Assembly (NCBI GenBank): GCA_902513955.1
Contig: CABXOW010000006.1
Coordinates: 1 to 62,284, forward strand
DNA: 62,284 nt
Direction: 5' to 3'
Origin: an uncultured Pelagibacteraceae bacterium
GTDB lineage: Bacteria > Pseudomonadota > Alphaproteobacteria > Pelagibacterales > Pelagibacteraceae
This document shows, in pieces, positions 7,580-16,036 of the stretch. The first letter of the stretch is position 1; each line of letters begins with the position of its first letter. Made by a program: the position numbers and the translations under genes. The notes under the pieces are model-generated. The model did not search any database. It saw only the letters and a list, made by a program, of their open reading frames with translations, and was not told where the DNA came from.

Positions 7580-8121
7580 TGTTTGGTGAATTTTTAAATA
7601 TAGTTTTTAAATCAATTAAATTAGATAAATCTCTATACACAGATAAAAACTTTGGCGAAGCCTCAATTTATTTTGCTGGACTTATAATGATCTTAGATGG
7701 AATTGCAGGTGCTGTAGCAGCAAATACGGTTATCAAAACTGCAGTTGCAATGTCTGGACTTACATCAATTCTAACTTGGTTAGTTTGGGCTATCTTTATA
7801 TATGTTATTGGTGTTAAACTTTTTCCAGATAAGAAAACAAAAGTTCCCTTTAAAAAAGTGTTAACTGCTGTTGGCTTTGCTCATGCACCAGGTTTGCTAA
7901 GATTTTTTGCAGTAACACCTAATATGATGATTCCTATAATTTTTCTTACACAATTTTGGATTTTTGCAGGATTAATTATTTCTACCAAACAAGTACTAGG
8001 TCTAAAATCAAATATTAAATCTTTTGGAATAGTGTTTCTATCATTCTTAATAATAGCATTTTTATCTATTTCTTTTGTAATGAGTAGAATGAATATGCTG
8101 CCTGTAAATCAGCTAAGCTAA
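7579..8121 (+). CDS. YIP1-family membrane protein
   Basis: A 180-aa integral membrane protein with about five hydrophobic helices (around residues 28-50, 58-80, 92-112, 115-135, 145-167). The layout and the LFPDKKTKVPFKKVLTAVGF region, followed by HAPGLLRF, match bacterial Yip1-domain proteins. Function in bacteria is unknown. Translation is probably coupled to the 36-aa peptide gene. The stop overlaps the end of the convergent 55-aa gene by 4 bp. Confidence 0.65.
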   Translation: MFGEFLNIVFKSIKLDKSLYTDKNFGEASIYFAGLIMILDGIAGAVAANTVIKTAVAMSGLTSILTWLVWAIFIYVIGVKLFPDKKTKVPFKKVLTAVGFAHAPGLLRFFAVTPNMMIPIIFLTQFWIFAGLIISTKQVLGLKSNIKSFGIVFLSFLIIAFLSISFVMSRMNMLPVNQLS

Positions 8122-8285
8122 ATTGGAAAAATGGTCTTAGAAACTCTACAAGATGAACACAATTTATAACTAGTTAAAATTAAATTTTGAGAAACACTTT
8201 CGTCCTCCTTCTTGCACTCTTCACATATATTATTTAGCTCTTTAATAACTTCTTCGCCATATTTATCTTCTGATTTATCAGTCAT
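8118..8285 (-). CDS. 55-aa double-CxxC small protein
   Basis: A longer frame begins upstream, but the ATG at 8285 sits in an ATGACTGA overlap with the stop of the DUF3726-like gene, so I take it as the start. The 55-aa product is acidic in its first half and has two CxxC pairs (CEEC at about residues 20-23 and CSSC at 43-46), the layout of a small zinc-ribbon or a redox/iron-binding protein. No family recognised. It is the last gene of a four-gene minus-strand operon with an M19-like protein, a 553-aa unknown and a DUF3726-like protein. Confidence 0.6.
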   Translation of the reverse strand: MTDKSEDKYGEEVIKELNNICEECKKEDESVSQNLILTSYKLCSSCRVSKTIFPI

Positions 8286-8889
8286 TATCTGTAAGTCCTG
8301 CCCCTGCTGCACCTTGTTTTAGGCTTTCGCTTTCCTCAACAAAAGTATTTTCAGCCAGTTTGTAAAGGCTATTCCACTCTGTCTCAGTGAAATTATCTTG
8401 ATTATTAACAAATTTGATCTCAATTTCATTTGCAAATTCAGGAAACTCTTGATTTAAAAAACTTGAAAAAATATTTACATTTAAGTTAAGTAAAATTTCA
8501 TTTTGATCAAATCTGGCATGAATTTTTTTTCCACTAATTTCTGAAGCTCTACTTAAGAATGATAAAAAAAGAATTGGGTATGCAATATTTTTAAAGTTAA
8601 TTGTCTTTAAATTTTCTAATGATTTTATTTGATCTAAAAAACTAATACCAAGTATAATTGGGCAATAGGGTTCTGATGATGCTACATTTTTTTCACTAAT
8701 TAAATTTAAATCTTCAAATTTTTTTGTCGTTTTATCTTTATAATATTTATTTAAGTTTTTAATTCCCTCTAATCCAAACAACTCTAACTGTCGTACTGAT
8801 TTTCCAACTTCTTCAGAGACACCCCATGAAAAACCAGTTGCTTTACTTGCTCTTTTAACTGCAGTTTCAATTTCGCTTAAAGATCTCAT
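8278..8889 (-). CDS. DUF3726-like protein
   Basis: A 203-aa cytosolic protein. The N-terminus (MRSLSEIETAVKRASKATGF, then SWGVSEEVGKSVRQLE) resembles the DUF3726 family of marine alphaproteobacteria as I recall it; function unknown. No signal peptide or membrane helix. It lies 2 bp downstream of the 553-aa unknown and overlaps the 55-aa CxxC gene, so the three are almost certainly one operon with the M19-like gene. Confidence 0.55.
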   Translation of the reverse strand: MRSLSEIETAVKRASKATGFSWGVSEEVGKSVRQLELFGLEGIKNLNKYYKDKTTKKFEDLNLISEKNVASSEPYCPIILGISFLDQIKSLENLKTINFKNIAYPILFLSFLSRASEISGKKIHARFDQNEILLNLNVNIFSSFLNQEFPEFANEIEIKFVNNQDNFTETEWNSLYKLAENTFVEESESLKQGAAGAGLTDND

Positions 8890-8891
8890 TA

Positions 8892-10553
8892 TTAATTAAT
8901 AGTTTTGTATACCCATTGCTCATCATGGTTTTTTAATTCACTTGGTAATGGTGCTCCTTGAAACATACAAATTCTTAACCATTTATCTGATCTTGGATCA
9001 AACTTTAATGCTCCAAAAAATGACAATTTAAGTCTAAGCATATCAATAGGTACAATACTTTTACCAATTGTATTGTCTTGAATTTCAGAATATGGAAATT
9101 TTTCTATGATAAAAGCTCTTCTTACTACGTGTCTTAGTTCTGAGTTTGCAGATAAAAATTGAGCAATTGTTGAGTCATTTTTTTCTGATAATAATTTTTC
9201 ATACAATTTTTTCACATCTCTTGCAATTGCAAGTGGTTGCTCAAGTTCAGACCCATGTTCCTCAAATCTATCTGCTAATCTAGGTTCCTCTTTATTTTTA
9301 GATATAAACCAAAAATTTTGATAATTTTCTTTTTGATCAAAATTAATTTTTAAAATACTTGAATATCTAGTTTCAATTATATCCATTAATTCTTTTGTTG
9401 TTCGATTAGCTGGAATATTAAAATACTTATCTTCATCAGAACTCATATTAGCAACTAAAGGCTTAATTATGTTGTTATAAGGCTCCATCATAATAGATAC
9501 AATGTATTCTATACATTCTTCACATGAATTTTTTTCTAACCACAAATATATTTCATTAAATGCATATTTAATTTTAAAATCAAAATTATTTTCAATATAA
9601 TTTATAAATTTCTCAACATCTTTTAATAATGCTTTAATCTTTATTTGCTGGTATTCGCTATCTGTATTCCAGCTAGTAATATTTTTTAAAGACTTTTTTA
9701 CACAATCAATAAAAAGTTCACTGTCTTTATTTTTAACAACTTTAATTTCTCTAATTTTCTTTAACGCTGTTTCTCTGCTTAAAATCCAATTATTTAATAA
9801 TGTTGGATGATTAACTATAAAAGGAGCCATCCCAAGGCCAGTCGAGTTACCAATACCTAAATTTTTACAAATTTGCTCGTCTAATTTAACTGCTTTTTTA
9901 GGGTTTTTATAATGAGCCACGTGATTGACCTGATCAAACGTAAATTGTCTTACGAGATAAACTAACATCATTTCTAATCTGAAAGGACCATTAATTTCTT
10001 CTCTATTTTTAATTCTAAATCTATCAGCAAGCCCAAATTTTCCAGATCCATAAACTGCTGTAGTTCTGTATAAATAACCAACTTTTGATAATAAATCTAA
10101 ATCAGGCTGATTACCTTCGCTCAAACTTTCTACAACATGATTGAAAACTCTTACAGATTTATTAGCTCTTGATAAAGTTAATTCCTTAAACGAAAGTCTG
10201 CCTACTTCCTGTTTTGGAACCTCATTTTTTAATCTTTTAATATCATCTGAACTTGGAATGCCATCATGTAATGTAAATGCTGAATCCCACTTAGTAGCTA
10301 TAACTCTATCAGATCTTTCTTCATCTTTAATTTCATTAGCAAAACAAACTAATGAATAAACTCTACTCTTTTTTTTAAATGAGTAGACTGCTTCTCCGAA
10401 TCCATTTTGATCAAGATTAAATAAATCTCTTTTATAATCCCAATCTTTAAACTCGCTGAGAAAACTTCTTAAAAATGATAATTTTGACTGATGGAATGAT
10501 CCCAATCTTGATAATTTCATTATTGTATTTGGATCTCTTAGCTCAACTTTCAT
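8892..10553 (-). CDS. Conserved 553-aa protein of unknown function
   Basis: I do not recognise this protein. It is soluble, without signal peptide or membrane helix, and looks mainly alpha-helical with several charged stretches. Segments that look conserved are GYLYRTTAVYGSGKFGLADR (about residues 166-185), GNSTGLGMAPFIVNHPTLLN (about 236-255) and a C-terminal LRHVVRRAFIIEKFPYSEIQ. The start ATG lies 2 bp downstream of the M19-like stop, and the DUF3726-like gene follows after 2 bp. Such spacing argues for a shared pathway, possibly one acting on a peptide or amide substrate. No nucleotide-binding or metal motif could be assigned with confidence. Confidence 0.7.
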   Translation of the reverse strand: MKVELRDPNTIMKLSRLGSFHQSKLSFLRSFLSEFKDWDYKRDLFNLDQNGFGEAVYSFKKKSRVYSLVCFANEIKDEERSDRVIATKWDSAFTLHDGIPSSDDIKRLKNEVPKQEVGRLSFKELTLSRANKSVRVFNHVVESLSEGNQPDLDLLSKVGYLYRTTAVYGSGKFGLADRFRIKNREEINGPFRLEMMLVYLVRQFTFDQVNHVAHYKNPKKAVKLDEQICKNLGIGNSTGLGMAPFIVNHPTLLNNWILSRETALKKIREIKVVKNKDSELFIDCVKKSLKNITSWNTDSEYQQIKIKALLKDVEKFINYIENNFDFKIKYAFNEIYLWLEKNSCEECIEYIVSIMMEPYNNIIKPLVANMSSDEDKYFNIPANRTTKELMDIIETRYSSILKINFDQKENYQNFWFISKNKEEPRLADRFEEHGSELEQPLAIARDVKKLYEKLLSEKNDSTIAQFLSANSELRHVVRRAFIIEKFPYSEIQDNTIGKSIVPIDMLRLKLSFFGALKFDPRSDKWLRICMFQGAPLPSELKNHDEQWVYKTIN

Positions 10554-10555
10554 AA

Positions 10556-11521
10556 TTAGATTAATTTATAAAAATTATACCAGTTGTTTCCTAGTATTCC
10601 TTGTGTCTCACTGTCTGAAAAACCTACTTTTTTAAGGCCGCTTTCAATATTTTTAAATCCTCTAGCATCTTCAAACCATTCTGGTTGTTTAGGAAAACCA
10701 GGTTTATTTTTAGATCCCTCTCCATAATTTTTACTTTTAGACCAAGTACCATTTCTCATCCATTCAACAACAGTATCAGGTTGATCCAAACAAAGATCGG
10801 AGCCAATGCCAATATTTTTTAAATCCATAATTTCAGCTGTTCTAGCAACCATTTCACAAAAACTTTCAATTGTGCAATTAGTGTTATCTTTTAAATGATG
10901 AGGATATAAGGATAACCCCAACATACCACCACTTTCACTTAGTGTTTTTAAAAGATCATTAGATTTATTTCTTTTTGCTGCATGCCAAAATGAAGGGTTT
11001 GCATGAGTGATTGCAATTGGCTTTTCACTTAATTCAATTGCATCAAATGTACTTTTTTCTGCTGAATGAGACATGTCAACAACTATACCTACTCTATTCA
11101 TTTCTTTTATCGCTTCACGACCAAAATTTGTTACTCCACTATCTATTTTTTCGTAACATCCCGTTGCAAGTAATGATTGGTTATTATAAGTAAGCTGCAT
11201 AAACCTACATCCTAAATCATGAACTTTTTCTACTAAATTAATATCATCTTCAATTGGTGAACAGTTTTGAAAACCAAAAAAAATTGCTGTTTTGTTTTCA
11301 GAATTTGCTTTTTCAATATCCTTATAGTCTCTTCCAAGGAATATTAAGTCGGTATTTTCAGAAAAAAGTACTTCCCATTTTTTAATTTCCTCTAAAAGTT
11401 CATGATAATCTTCATGATAAACAATTGTTATATGAACCGCATCAAGTCCAGCTGATCTATTATATTTAAATATTTTTCTAGACCAATTACAGTATTGTAG
11501 ATTATCAATTTTAAAATTCAT
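10556..11521 (-). CDS. Membrane-dipeptidase (M19)-like amidohydrolase with an incomplete metal site
   Basis: The frame opens at a TTG at 11542, but the ATG at 11521 is a better start (321 aa). The M19 fold is supported by DMSH (H152), ITHAN (H173), GIGSDLCLD and the C-terminal GNNW. In renal dipeptidase these His residues bind zinc, and the other ligands are an N-terminal HxD and a bridging Glu. Here the N-terminus reads IDNLQYCNW with no HxD, and the Glu position is Gln85 in GFQNCSPI. The binuclear centre is therefore at best partial. It is first in the 11.5-8.1 kb operon. It could have a single metal, an altered reaction, or a binding role. Confidence 0.75.
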   Translation of the reverse strand: MNFKIDNLQYCNWSRKIFKYNRSAGLDAVHITIVYHEDYHELLEEIKKWEVLFSENTDLIFLGRDYKDIEKANSENKTAIFFGFQNCSPIEDDINLVEKVHDLGCRFMQLTYNNQSLLATGCYEKIDSGVTNFGREAIKEMNRVGIVVDMSHSAEKSTFDAIELSEKPIAITHANPSFWHAAKRNKSNDLLKTLSESGGMLGLSLYPHHLKDNTNCTIESFCEMVARTAEIMDLKNIGIGSDLCLDQPDTVVEWMRNGTWSKSKNYGEGSKNKPGFPKQPEWFEDARGFKNIESGLKKVGFSDSETQGILGNNWYNFYKLI

Positions 11522-11614
11522 ATTATGAGTAACTTTAATCAAAATGATTTTTAAATACTATTAATTTTATTGAAATTTTAAGCTAATTTTGAAATAAGAC
11601 TTTTAGTATCTTTC

Positions 11615-12106
11615 ATGAAAAAAAATAAACCTTTAAAAGTTTCAATAGTAATGGGTAGCCAATCTGACTACAAAACCATGCAACTTGCTGAAAAAACTCT
11701 CAAAAGAATTGGAGTTTCTTTTGAAACAAAAATTATATCAGCACACAGAACTCCTAAAAAAATGTATGAATTTGCTTCTTCTGCTGAAAAAAAAAATATT
11801 GGTGTAATTATTGCTGGTGCAGGAGGATCAGCTCATTTACCTGGAATGATTGCTGCTTTGTCACCTTTACCGGTGTTAGGTGTGCCAATAGAAAGTAAAA
11901 AACTTAAAGGCTTAGACAGCCTACTGTCTATTGCTCAAATGCCAAAAGGTATACCTGTTGGCACACTAGCCATAGGTGAAGATGGTGCAATAAATGCTGC
12001 TTTATTAGCCGCCTCTATAATTGCAAATAGCAATCCTGCTATTAAAAAAAATTTAAATAATTTAAGAATATTACAAACAAAATCTGTAAAAAAAAAACCT
12101 AAATAA
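11615..12106 (+). CDS. purE: N5-carboxyaminoimidazole ribonucleotide mutase PurE
   Basis: A 163-aa class I PurE. The substrate-binding SIVMGSQSDYKTM (residues 10-22), the catalytic-region SAHRTP (44-49) and the GAGGSAHLPGM loop with its His (about 68-78) are all present. It converts N5-CAIR to CAIR in purine biosynthesis, acting after PurK. purK follows after one base, the classical purEK operon. The gene is divergent from the M19-like operon across 93 bp. Confidence 0.95.
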   Translation: MKKNKPLKVSIVMGSQSDYKTMQLAEKTLKRIGVSFETKIISAHRTPKKMYEFASSAEKKNIGVIIAGAGGSAHLPGMIAALSPLPVLGVPIESKKLKGLDSLLSIAQMPKGIPVGTLAIGEDGAINAALLAASIIANSNPAIKKNLNNLRILQTKSVKKKPK

Positions 12107-12107
12107 A

Positions 12108-13154
12108 ATGTCAGAAATAACTCTTGGTATTATTGGTGGTGGCCAACTCGGAAGTATGCTTGCTATTTCAGCAAATAAATTAAATATCAAAACTGTAATT
12201 TATAGTGATGATCCTGATGCACCAGCTCAAAATTTTTGCAATAAATTTATTTCCGGCAGCTACAAAGATAAAGAAAATATTATTGAATTTGTAAAATTAG
12301 TTAATTTTGTCACTTATGAATTTGAAAATATACCTTTTAAAACATTAAATGAAATAAACAAATTAAAACCTGTTTTACCTAAACCCTCAGTTAATAGACT
12401 TATCCAGCATAGATTAGCAGAAAAAGATTTTATAAATAATTTGAATATTAGAACTACAAGATATGCATCTGTAGAAAACGCTTCTGAAATCGAAGCTCTT
12501 GAAGATCTTTTACCAGGTATTTTAAAGACAACTACTCTTGGATATGATGGCAAAGGACAATATCCTATAAATTCTATTGAGGAATTTAATTCATTAAATA
12601 TTGATTTTTCAAAAGGATATATTTTAGAGAAGTTAGTTAAATTAAAAAAAGAGATTTCAATTATTATTACTAGATTTAAATTCCAGAAATATGAAATTTA
12701 TGAGCCAATAGAAAACAATCATGAAGATCAAATATTAAAGTTTTCAACAATTCCTGCAGATATTGATAAAAAAATTTATGATCAATCTAAAGATTGGGCA
12801 ATGTTAATAGCGGAAGAGCTAAAATATATAGGAACTTTATGTGTAGAATTCTTTATTGATAGAAATGACAATTTATACGTTAATGAAATTGCTCCAAGAG
12901 TTCATAATTCTGGTCATCTTACAATTAATGCATATAACGTCAGTCAATTTGAAAATCATGTAAGAGCTGTATGCGGTTTAGAACAGATATCATTAAAAAA
13001 ATTGTCTAATGCAAAGATGATTAATTTAATTGGAGATCAGATTTCTTTTTATAGAAAATTTACTAAATTTAAAGAAAATGAATTCTTTTTTGATTATTTA
13101 AAAAAAGAGATAAAAGAAAAAAGAAAAATGGGTCATATCACAACTTTAATATAA
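12108..13154 (+). CDS. purK: N5-carboxyaminoimidazole ribonucleotide synthase PurK
   Basis: A 348-aa ATP-grasp enzyme. It begins with the PurK-type GIIGGGQLGSML Rossmann turn (residues 8-19), has TTLGYDGKGQ in the ATP-grasp lid (about 142-151) and the metal-binding C-terminal NEIAPRVHNSGHLT (about 260-273). It makes N5-CAIR from AIR, bicarbonate and ATP for PurE. One base separates it from purE and the next gene starts immediately after its stop. Confidence 0.95.
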   Translation: MSEITLGIIGGGQLGSMLAISANKLNIKTVIYSDDPDAPAQNFCNKFISGSYKDKENIIEFVKLVNFVTYEFENIPFKTLNEINKLKPVLPKPSVNRLIQHRLAEKDFINNLNIRTTRYASVENASEIEALEDLLPGILKTTTLGYDGKGQYPINSIEEFNSLNIDFSKGYILEKLVKLKKEISIIITRFKFQKYEIYEPIENNHEDQILKFSTIPADIDKKIYDQSKDWAMLIAEELKYIGTLCVEFFIDRNDNLYVNEIAPRVHNSGHLTINAYNVSQFENHVRAVCGLEQISLKKLSNAKMINLIGDQISFYRKFTKFKENEFFFDYLKKEIKEKRKMGHITTLI

Positions 13155-13613
13155 ATGTTAAAATCAATAGAAGATAATTTTGATAATCCAGAGGTTCACG
13201 AACTACTCACAAAGCATTTTATTGAATTAAGAGCTGCTTCTCCTGAAGGAAGTGCTCATGTATTAGATATTCCTGGATTAAAAGATCAATCAATTAAATT
13301 TTGGAGTTTATGGCAAGATAAAATGTTAATGGGATGTGGTGCTTTAAAATTTTTAGATAAAGCACACGGAGAATTTAAATCAATTAGAATTCATGACAAT
13401 TTTAGAAGAATGGGTAATGGTATTAATGTAATTAATCATTTAATTAATAAGGCAAAAAAACTAAATGTCAAAAAATTAAGTATAGAAACTGGCGCTGGTG
13501 ACTTCTTTAAACCTGCTAGAAAGCTATTTAAACAGTGTGGTTTTAAAACATGTGGTCCTTTCGCTCATTATAAGGAAGACTTAAATTCTGTTTATTTGAC
13601 AAAGGAAATATAA
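13155..13613 (+). CDS. GNAT-family N-acetyltransferase
   Basis: A 152-aa GNAT fold protein. The acetyl-CoA binding motif A is visible as IRIHDNFRRMGNGINVINHL (about residues 76-95), followed by a KKLSIETG strand and an FKQCGFKTCGPF motif B typical of YjgM/ElaA-like acetyltransferases. Substrate unknown. The ATG follows purK without a gap, so it is cotranscribed with purEK, but no functional link to purine synthesis is evident. Confidence 0.8.
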   Translation: MLKSIEDNFDNPEVHELLTKHFIELRAASPEGSAHVLDIPGLKDQSIKFWSLWQDKMLMGCGALKFLDKAHGEFKSIRIHDNFRRMGNGINVINHLINKAKKLNVKKLSIETGAGDFFKPARKLFKQCGFKTCGPFAHYKEDLNSVYLTKEI

Positions 13614-13725
13614 AATAATTAATATTTAATCAATTTAGTTGACAAAACCCTAATAAATCTAAACAAAGCCAGAATTACTTAATTATAAGTAATAAATTAA
13701 TATAACGAAAAGTAAGAAGATAAAT

Positions 13726-13932
13726 ATGAGTCTACAAGGAAAAGTAAAATGGTTCAATCCAACCAAAGGTTTTGGTTTTATTGAAAGAGAAGACAAAGAA
13801 AAAGATGTGTTTGTACATGTTTCAGCAGTAAGAGATGCTGGTATGAACGGTTTAGATGAGGGTCAAGCTTTGACTTTCGATGTTGAAGATGGTCCTAAAG
13901 GTCCTTCAGCAGTTAACTTAAAAACTGCATAA
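13726..13932 (+). CDS. Cold-shock protein, CspA family
   Basis: A 68-aa cold-shock domain protein with RNP1 (KGFGFIER, residues 14-21) and RNP2 (VFVHVSAV, about 28-35). It binds single-stranded RNA/DNA and acts as an RNA chaperone. It has its own upstream region of 112 bp, with a TTGACA-like box at 13639-13644 but no good matching -10 at standard spacing, so I do not call the promoter. A long hairpin follows the stop codon, so it is a monocistronic unit with probably high expression. Confidence 0.95.
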   Translation: MSLQGKVKWFNPTKGFGFIEREDKEKDVFVHVSAVRDAGMNGLDEGQALTFDVEDGPKGPSAVNLKTA

Positions 13933-13945
13933 TATTCACACTTCC

Positions 13946-14004
13946 TATTGGCTGAAATAATAAATTTTAAAACTAAGGTTTTAAATATTTTATTTTAGCC
14001 AATA
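13946..14004 (+). terminator. Long hairpin downstream of the cold-shock gene
   Basis: The outer stem is 15 bp: TATTGGCTGAAATAA pairs with TTATTTTAGCCAATA with one G-U pair. The inner part (TTTTAAAAC / GTTTTAAA) extends it around a short TAAG-type loop, giving a hairpin of 59 bases. It starts 13 bases after the cold-shock stop codon. It lacks a strong U-tract, so it may stabilise the 3' end of an abundant mRNA as well as, or instead of, terminating transcription. Confidence 0.65.
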
Positions 14005-14076
14005 CCAAAAAATCAAATCAAGCTTTAAACACAATTTTCAATTATGTAAATTAATTGTACAATACGTATTATTAAT

Positions 14077-14424
14077 ATGACTGAAAGATTCATTAAAAAT
14101 ATAAACGATTTAAAATTCGAACCATTTGATAATTATGGTAAGCCTGTCGAAGGTATGAGTTGGCATAAAATAAGTTACAATAAAAGTAATGGTGGTTTTG
14201 GCACTTACATACTTAAAATGGATGCTGGTGCTCGGAGTTTGCCTCATATCCATCAAGGTTATGAAGAATTTTATGTAATAGATGGCGAACTTCAAGATGC
14301 AGATGGTAAAATATTTAAAAAGGGTGATTTTGTAACTTTTGAACCTGGAACAGAGCATAGCTCCCACACTAAAAATGGTTGCCTACTTATTGTTTTTATG
14401 AGAGGTATAAATAAACCAATCTAA
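14077..14424 (+). CDS. Small cupin-domain protein
   Basis: A 115-aa single-domain cupin. Motif 1 is visible as the HIHQGYEEFYVIDGEL region with two His and Glu residues (about residues 56-71) and motif 2 as FEPGTEHSSHTKNG (about 88-101). Metal-binding residues are intact. Function unspecified: such cupins are often metal-dependent isomerases, dioxygenases or sensor domains (ChrR-like). It lies between the cold-shock unit and a racemase-family gene 21 bp downstream, with which it may be cotranscribed. Confidence 0.75.
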   Translation: MTERFIKNINDLKFEPFDNYGKPVEGMSWHKISYNKSNGGFGTYILKMDAGARSLPHIHQGYEEFYVIDGELQDADGKIFKKGDFVTFEPGTEHSSHTKNGCLLIVFMRGINKPI

Positions 14425-14445
14425 TATTAATTATTCAAAGAAAAT

Positions 14446-15192
14446 ATGATCGGCATTTTAGGTGGAATGGGAACACAAGCAGGTTTAGATTTTTGTAATA
14501 AACTTGCAATTTTAAATAGAGGGAAAATTGATCAAGAATACCCTTTATTTATTCTTTACAACAAATCCAATATACCAGGAAGACCAGAGTCTATAGGGGT
14601 ACAAACTAAAAATTTATTAAATAAATCTTCAAATAACTCAAGTAAAAAGAAATATAATAATGTTTTAAAAAGTTTACTTCATGGATGCAAGTTGCTTGAA
14701 AAAAATAAATGTAAATTTATTGTTATACCGTGCAATACAGCTCATTATTGGTTAGAAGATTTACAAAAAAAAATTAATATTCCTATTATAAATATGCCAA
14801 AAGAAGTTTTTAAATTTACAAAAAAAAATTGTAAGAAAAATTCAAAAGTCGGATTATTGGCTACTGAAGGAACTTTAAAAACTGGTGTGTATGATAAAAT
14901 TTTTAATAAAAATTATAATTTATTACAGCCATCACAAAAACTTCAAAAAAAATCAGTAAATAAAGCCATAAAATTAGTTAAGATGGGCAAAATTAAAGCA
15001 GCTGCAAAAGTAATAAAACCTGCGATTAACGAATTGATCAAAATGAAATGTAAAAAAATAATACTAGGCTGTACGGAGCTTCCAATTGCAATTTTTGCAT
15101 TTAAATCATTTAATAATGTAAAAACTTCTAAAATTTTTTTAGATCCTAATTTAATACTTGCAAATTCTGCAATGGCAAAACACAAAAGTTAA
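14446..15192 (+). CDS. Aspartate/glutamate racemase family protein
   Basis: 248 aa. The GILGGMGTQAGLDF start (residues 3-16), the first catalytic Cys in IPCNTAHYW (about residue 99) and the second in LGCTELPIAIF (about residue 208) match the Asp/Glu racemase family. It probably racemises or isomerises an acidic amino acid; exact specificity cannot be told. It is lysine-rich, as are many SAR11 proteins. A 146-aa unknown follows after 3 bp. Confidence 0.85.
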   Translation: MIGILGGMGTQAGLDFCNKLAILNRGKIDQEYPLFILYNKSNIPGRPESIGVQTKNLLNKSSNNSSKKKYNNVLKSLLHGCKLLEKNKCKFIVIPCNTAHYWLEDLQKKINIPIINMPKEVFKFTKKNCKKNSKVGLLATEGTLKTGVYDKIFNKNYNLLQPSQKLQKKSVNKAIKLVKMGKIKAAAKVIKPAINELIKMKCKKIILGCTELPIAIFAFKSFNNVKTSKIFLDPNLILANSAMAKHKS

Positions 15193-15195
15193 TTC

Positions 15196-15636
15196 ATGTC
15201 AGTAAATAGCGATAAGCCTTATGTTTTAAGAGTGGCAGAATTAATTTATTCTAAAGTTGTTAATATAAAAAAAGAAAACTCAGAAATGACTAATATCCAA
15301 GCATTTGAAGTTTTTATGACAACAAAAGATTATGATTTAATTAGTTCAGGAGAATTTCATGACAAGTGGTTTATAGAACTAAAGAATAATAATTTTATCG
15401 ACAAAATCTCTGGTAAAAAAATTAATGATGAAACTATGAAGCTTTTAGAGATACAAAAAGACTCTATGGTTAAGTTTTTAATGAAAATACCTAAACTATA
15501 TTACACAAAAAGTCATTTTCCCTTAGAAATATCTCAAAGAGCATTTGATCACCTGTGGAGAATTTGTGAAAGTTACGAAATGTGGTGTAAAGAAACAAAA
15601 CAAGAAAAACTTATTACTTTAGATATTTTAGGTTAA
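15196..15636 (+). CDS. Conserved hypothetical protein (146 aa)
   Basis: I do not recognise this soluble, probably helical 146-aa protein. It has no signal sequence, and it shows aromatic-rich segments near the C-terminus (ISQRAFDHLWRICESYEMWC) that may be conserved. It starts 3 bp after the racemase-family gene and its 3' end overlaps the convergent lipoprotein gene by 9 bp. Confidence 0.6.
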   Translation: MSVNSDKPYVLRVAELIYSKVVNIKKENSEMTNIQAFEVFMTTKDYDLISSGEFHDKWFIELKNNNFIDKISGKKINDETMKLLEIQKDSMVKFLMKIPKLYYTKSHFPLEISQRAFDHLWRICESYEMWCKETKQEKLITLDILG

Positions 15637-15927
15637 TTTATTAATAAATTTTTTTATTTTTTCAATTGTATTTTCAGCTATATTTTTTATTTTTTTTTCA
15701 AGTTTTTGGCTATCTTGTTCTTCATCCACAGCATTTTTTAGATGTTCAAGTGCGTCTTTACCAGTTTCTTTTTTAATTGCCGAGTTGGCTCCATATTGCA
15801 ATCCAGCTTGCAAAACATTACCTGTTGTTGCTATTGTAACACCAGGACCAAGTAAAGCTGACGACTGAATACATCCAGATAAAAATATAAAAATTAGAAC
15901 TAAAAAATATATTTTTTTAAATTTCAT
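15628..15927 (-). CDS. Small lipoprotein, unknown
   Basis: A 99-aa protein with a clear lipoprotein signal: basic MKFKK, a hydrophobic core and the lipobox LSGC with Cys19. The mature part is a Gly/Ala-rich stretch (LGPGVTIATTGNVLQAGLQYG) followed by a charged amphipathic helix of about 45 residues. It is likely anchored in the outer or inner membrane facing the periplasm. It converges with the 146-aa gene and diverges from the EamA gene. Confidence 0.7.
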   Translation of the reverse strand: MKFKKIYFLVLIFIFLSGCIQSSALLGPGVTIATTGNVLQAGLQYGANSAIKKETGKDALEHLKNAVDEEQDSQKLEKKIKNIAENTIEKIKKFINKLT

Positions 15928-16036
15928 AAATAGTTTATTTGATTAATACTGATTATGAGAATCAACTCAAGGTAGAATTAGTTCATTTTAGTTATTATTT
16001 GTAATACTAATTAAATATTTAAACTATAAGTCAAAA

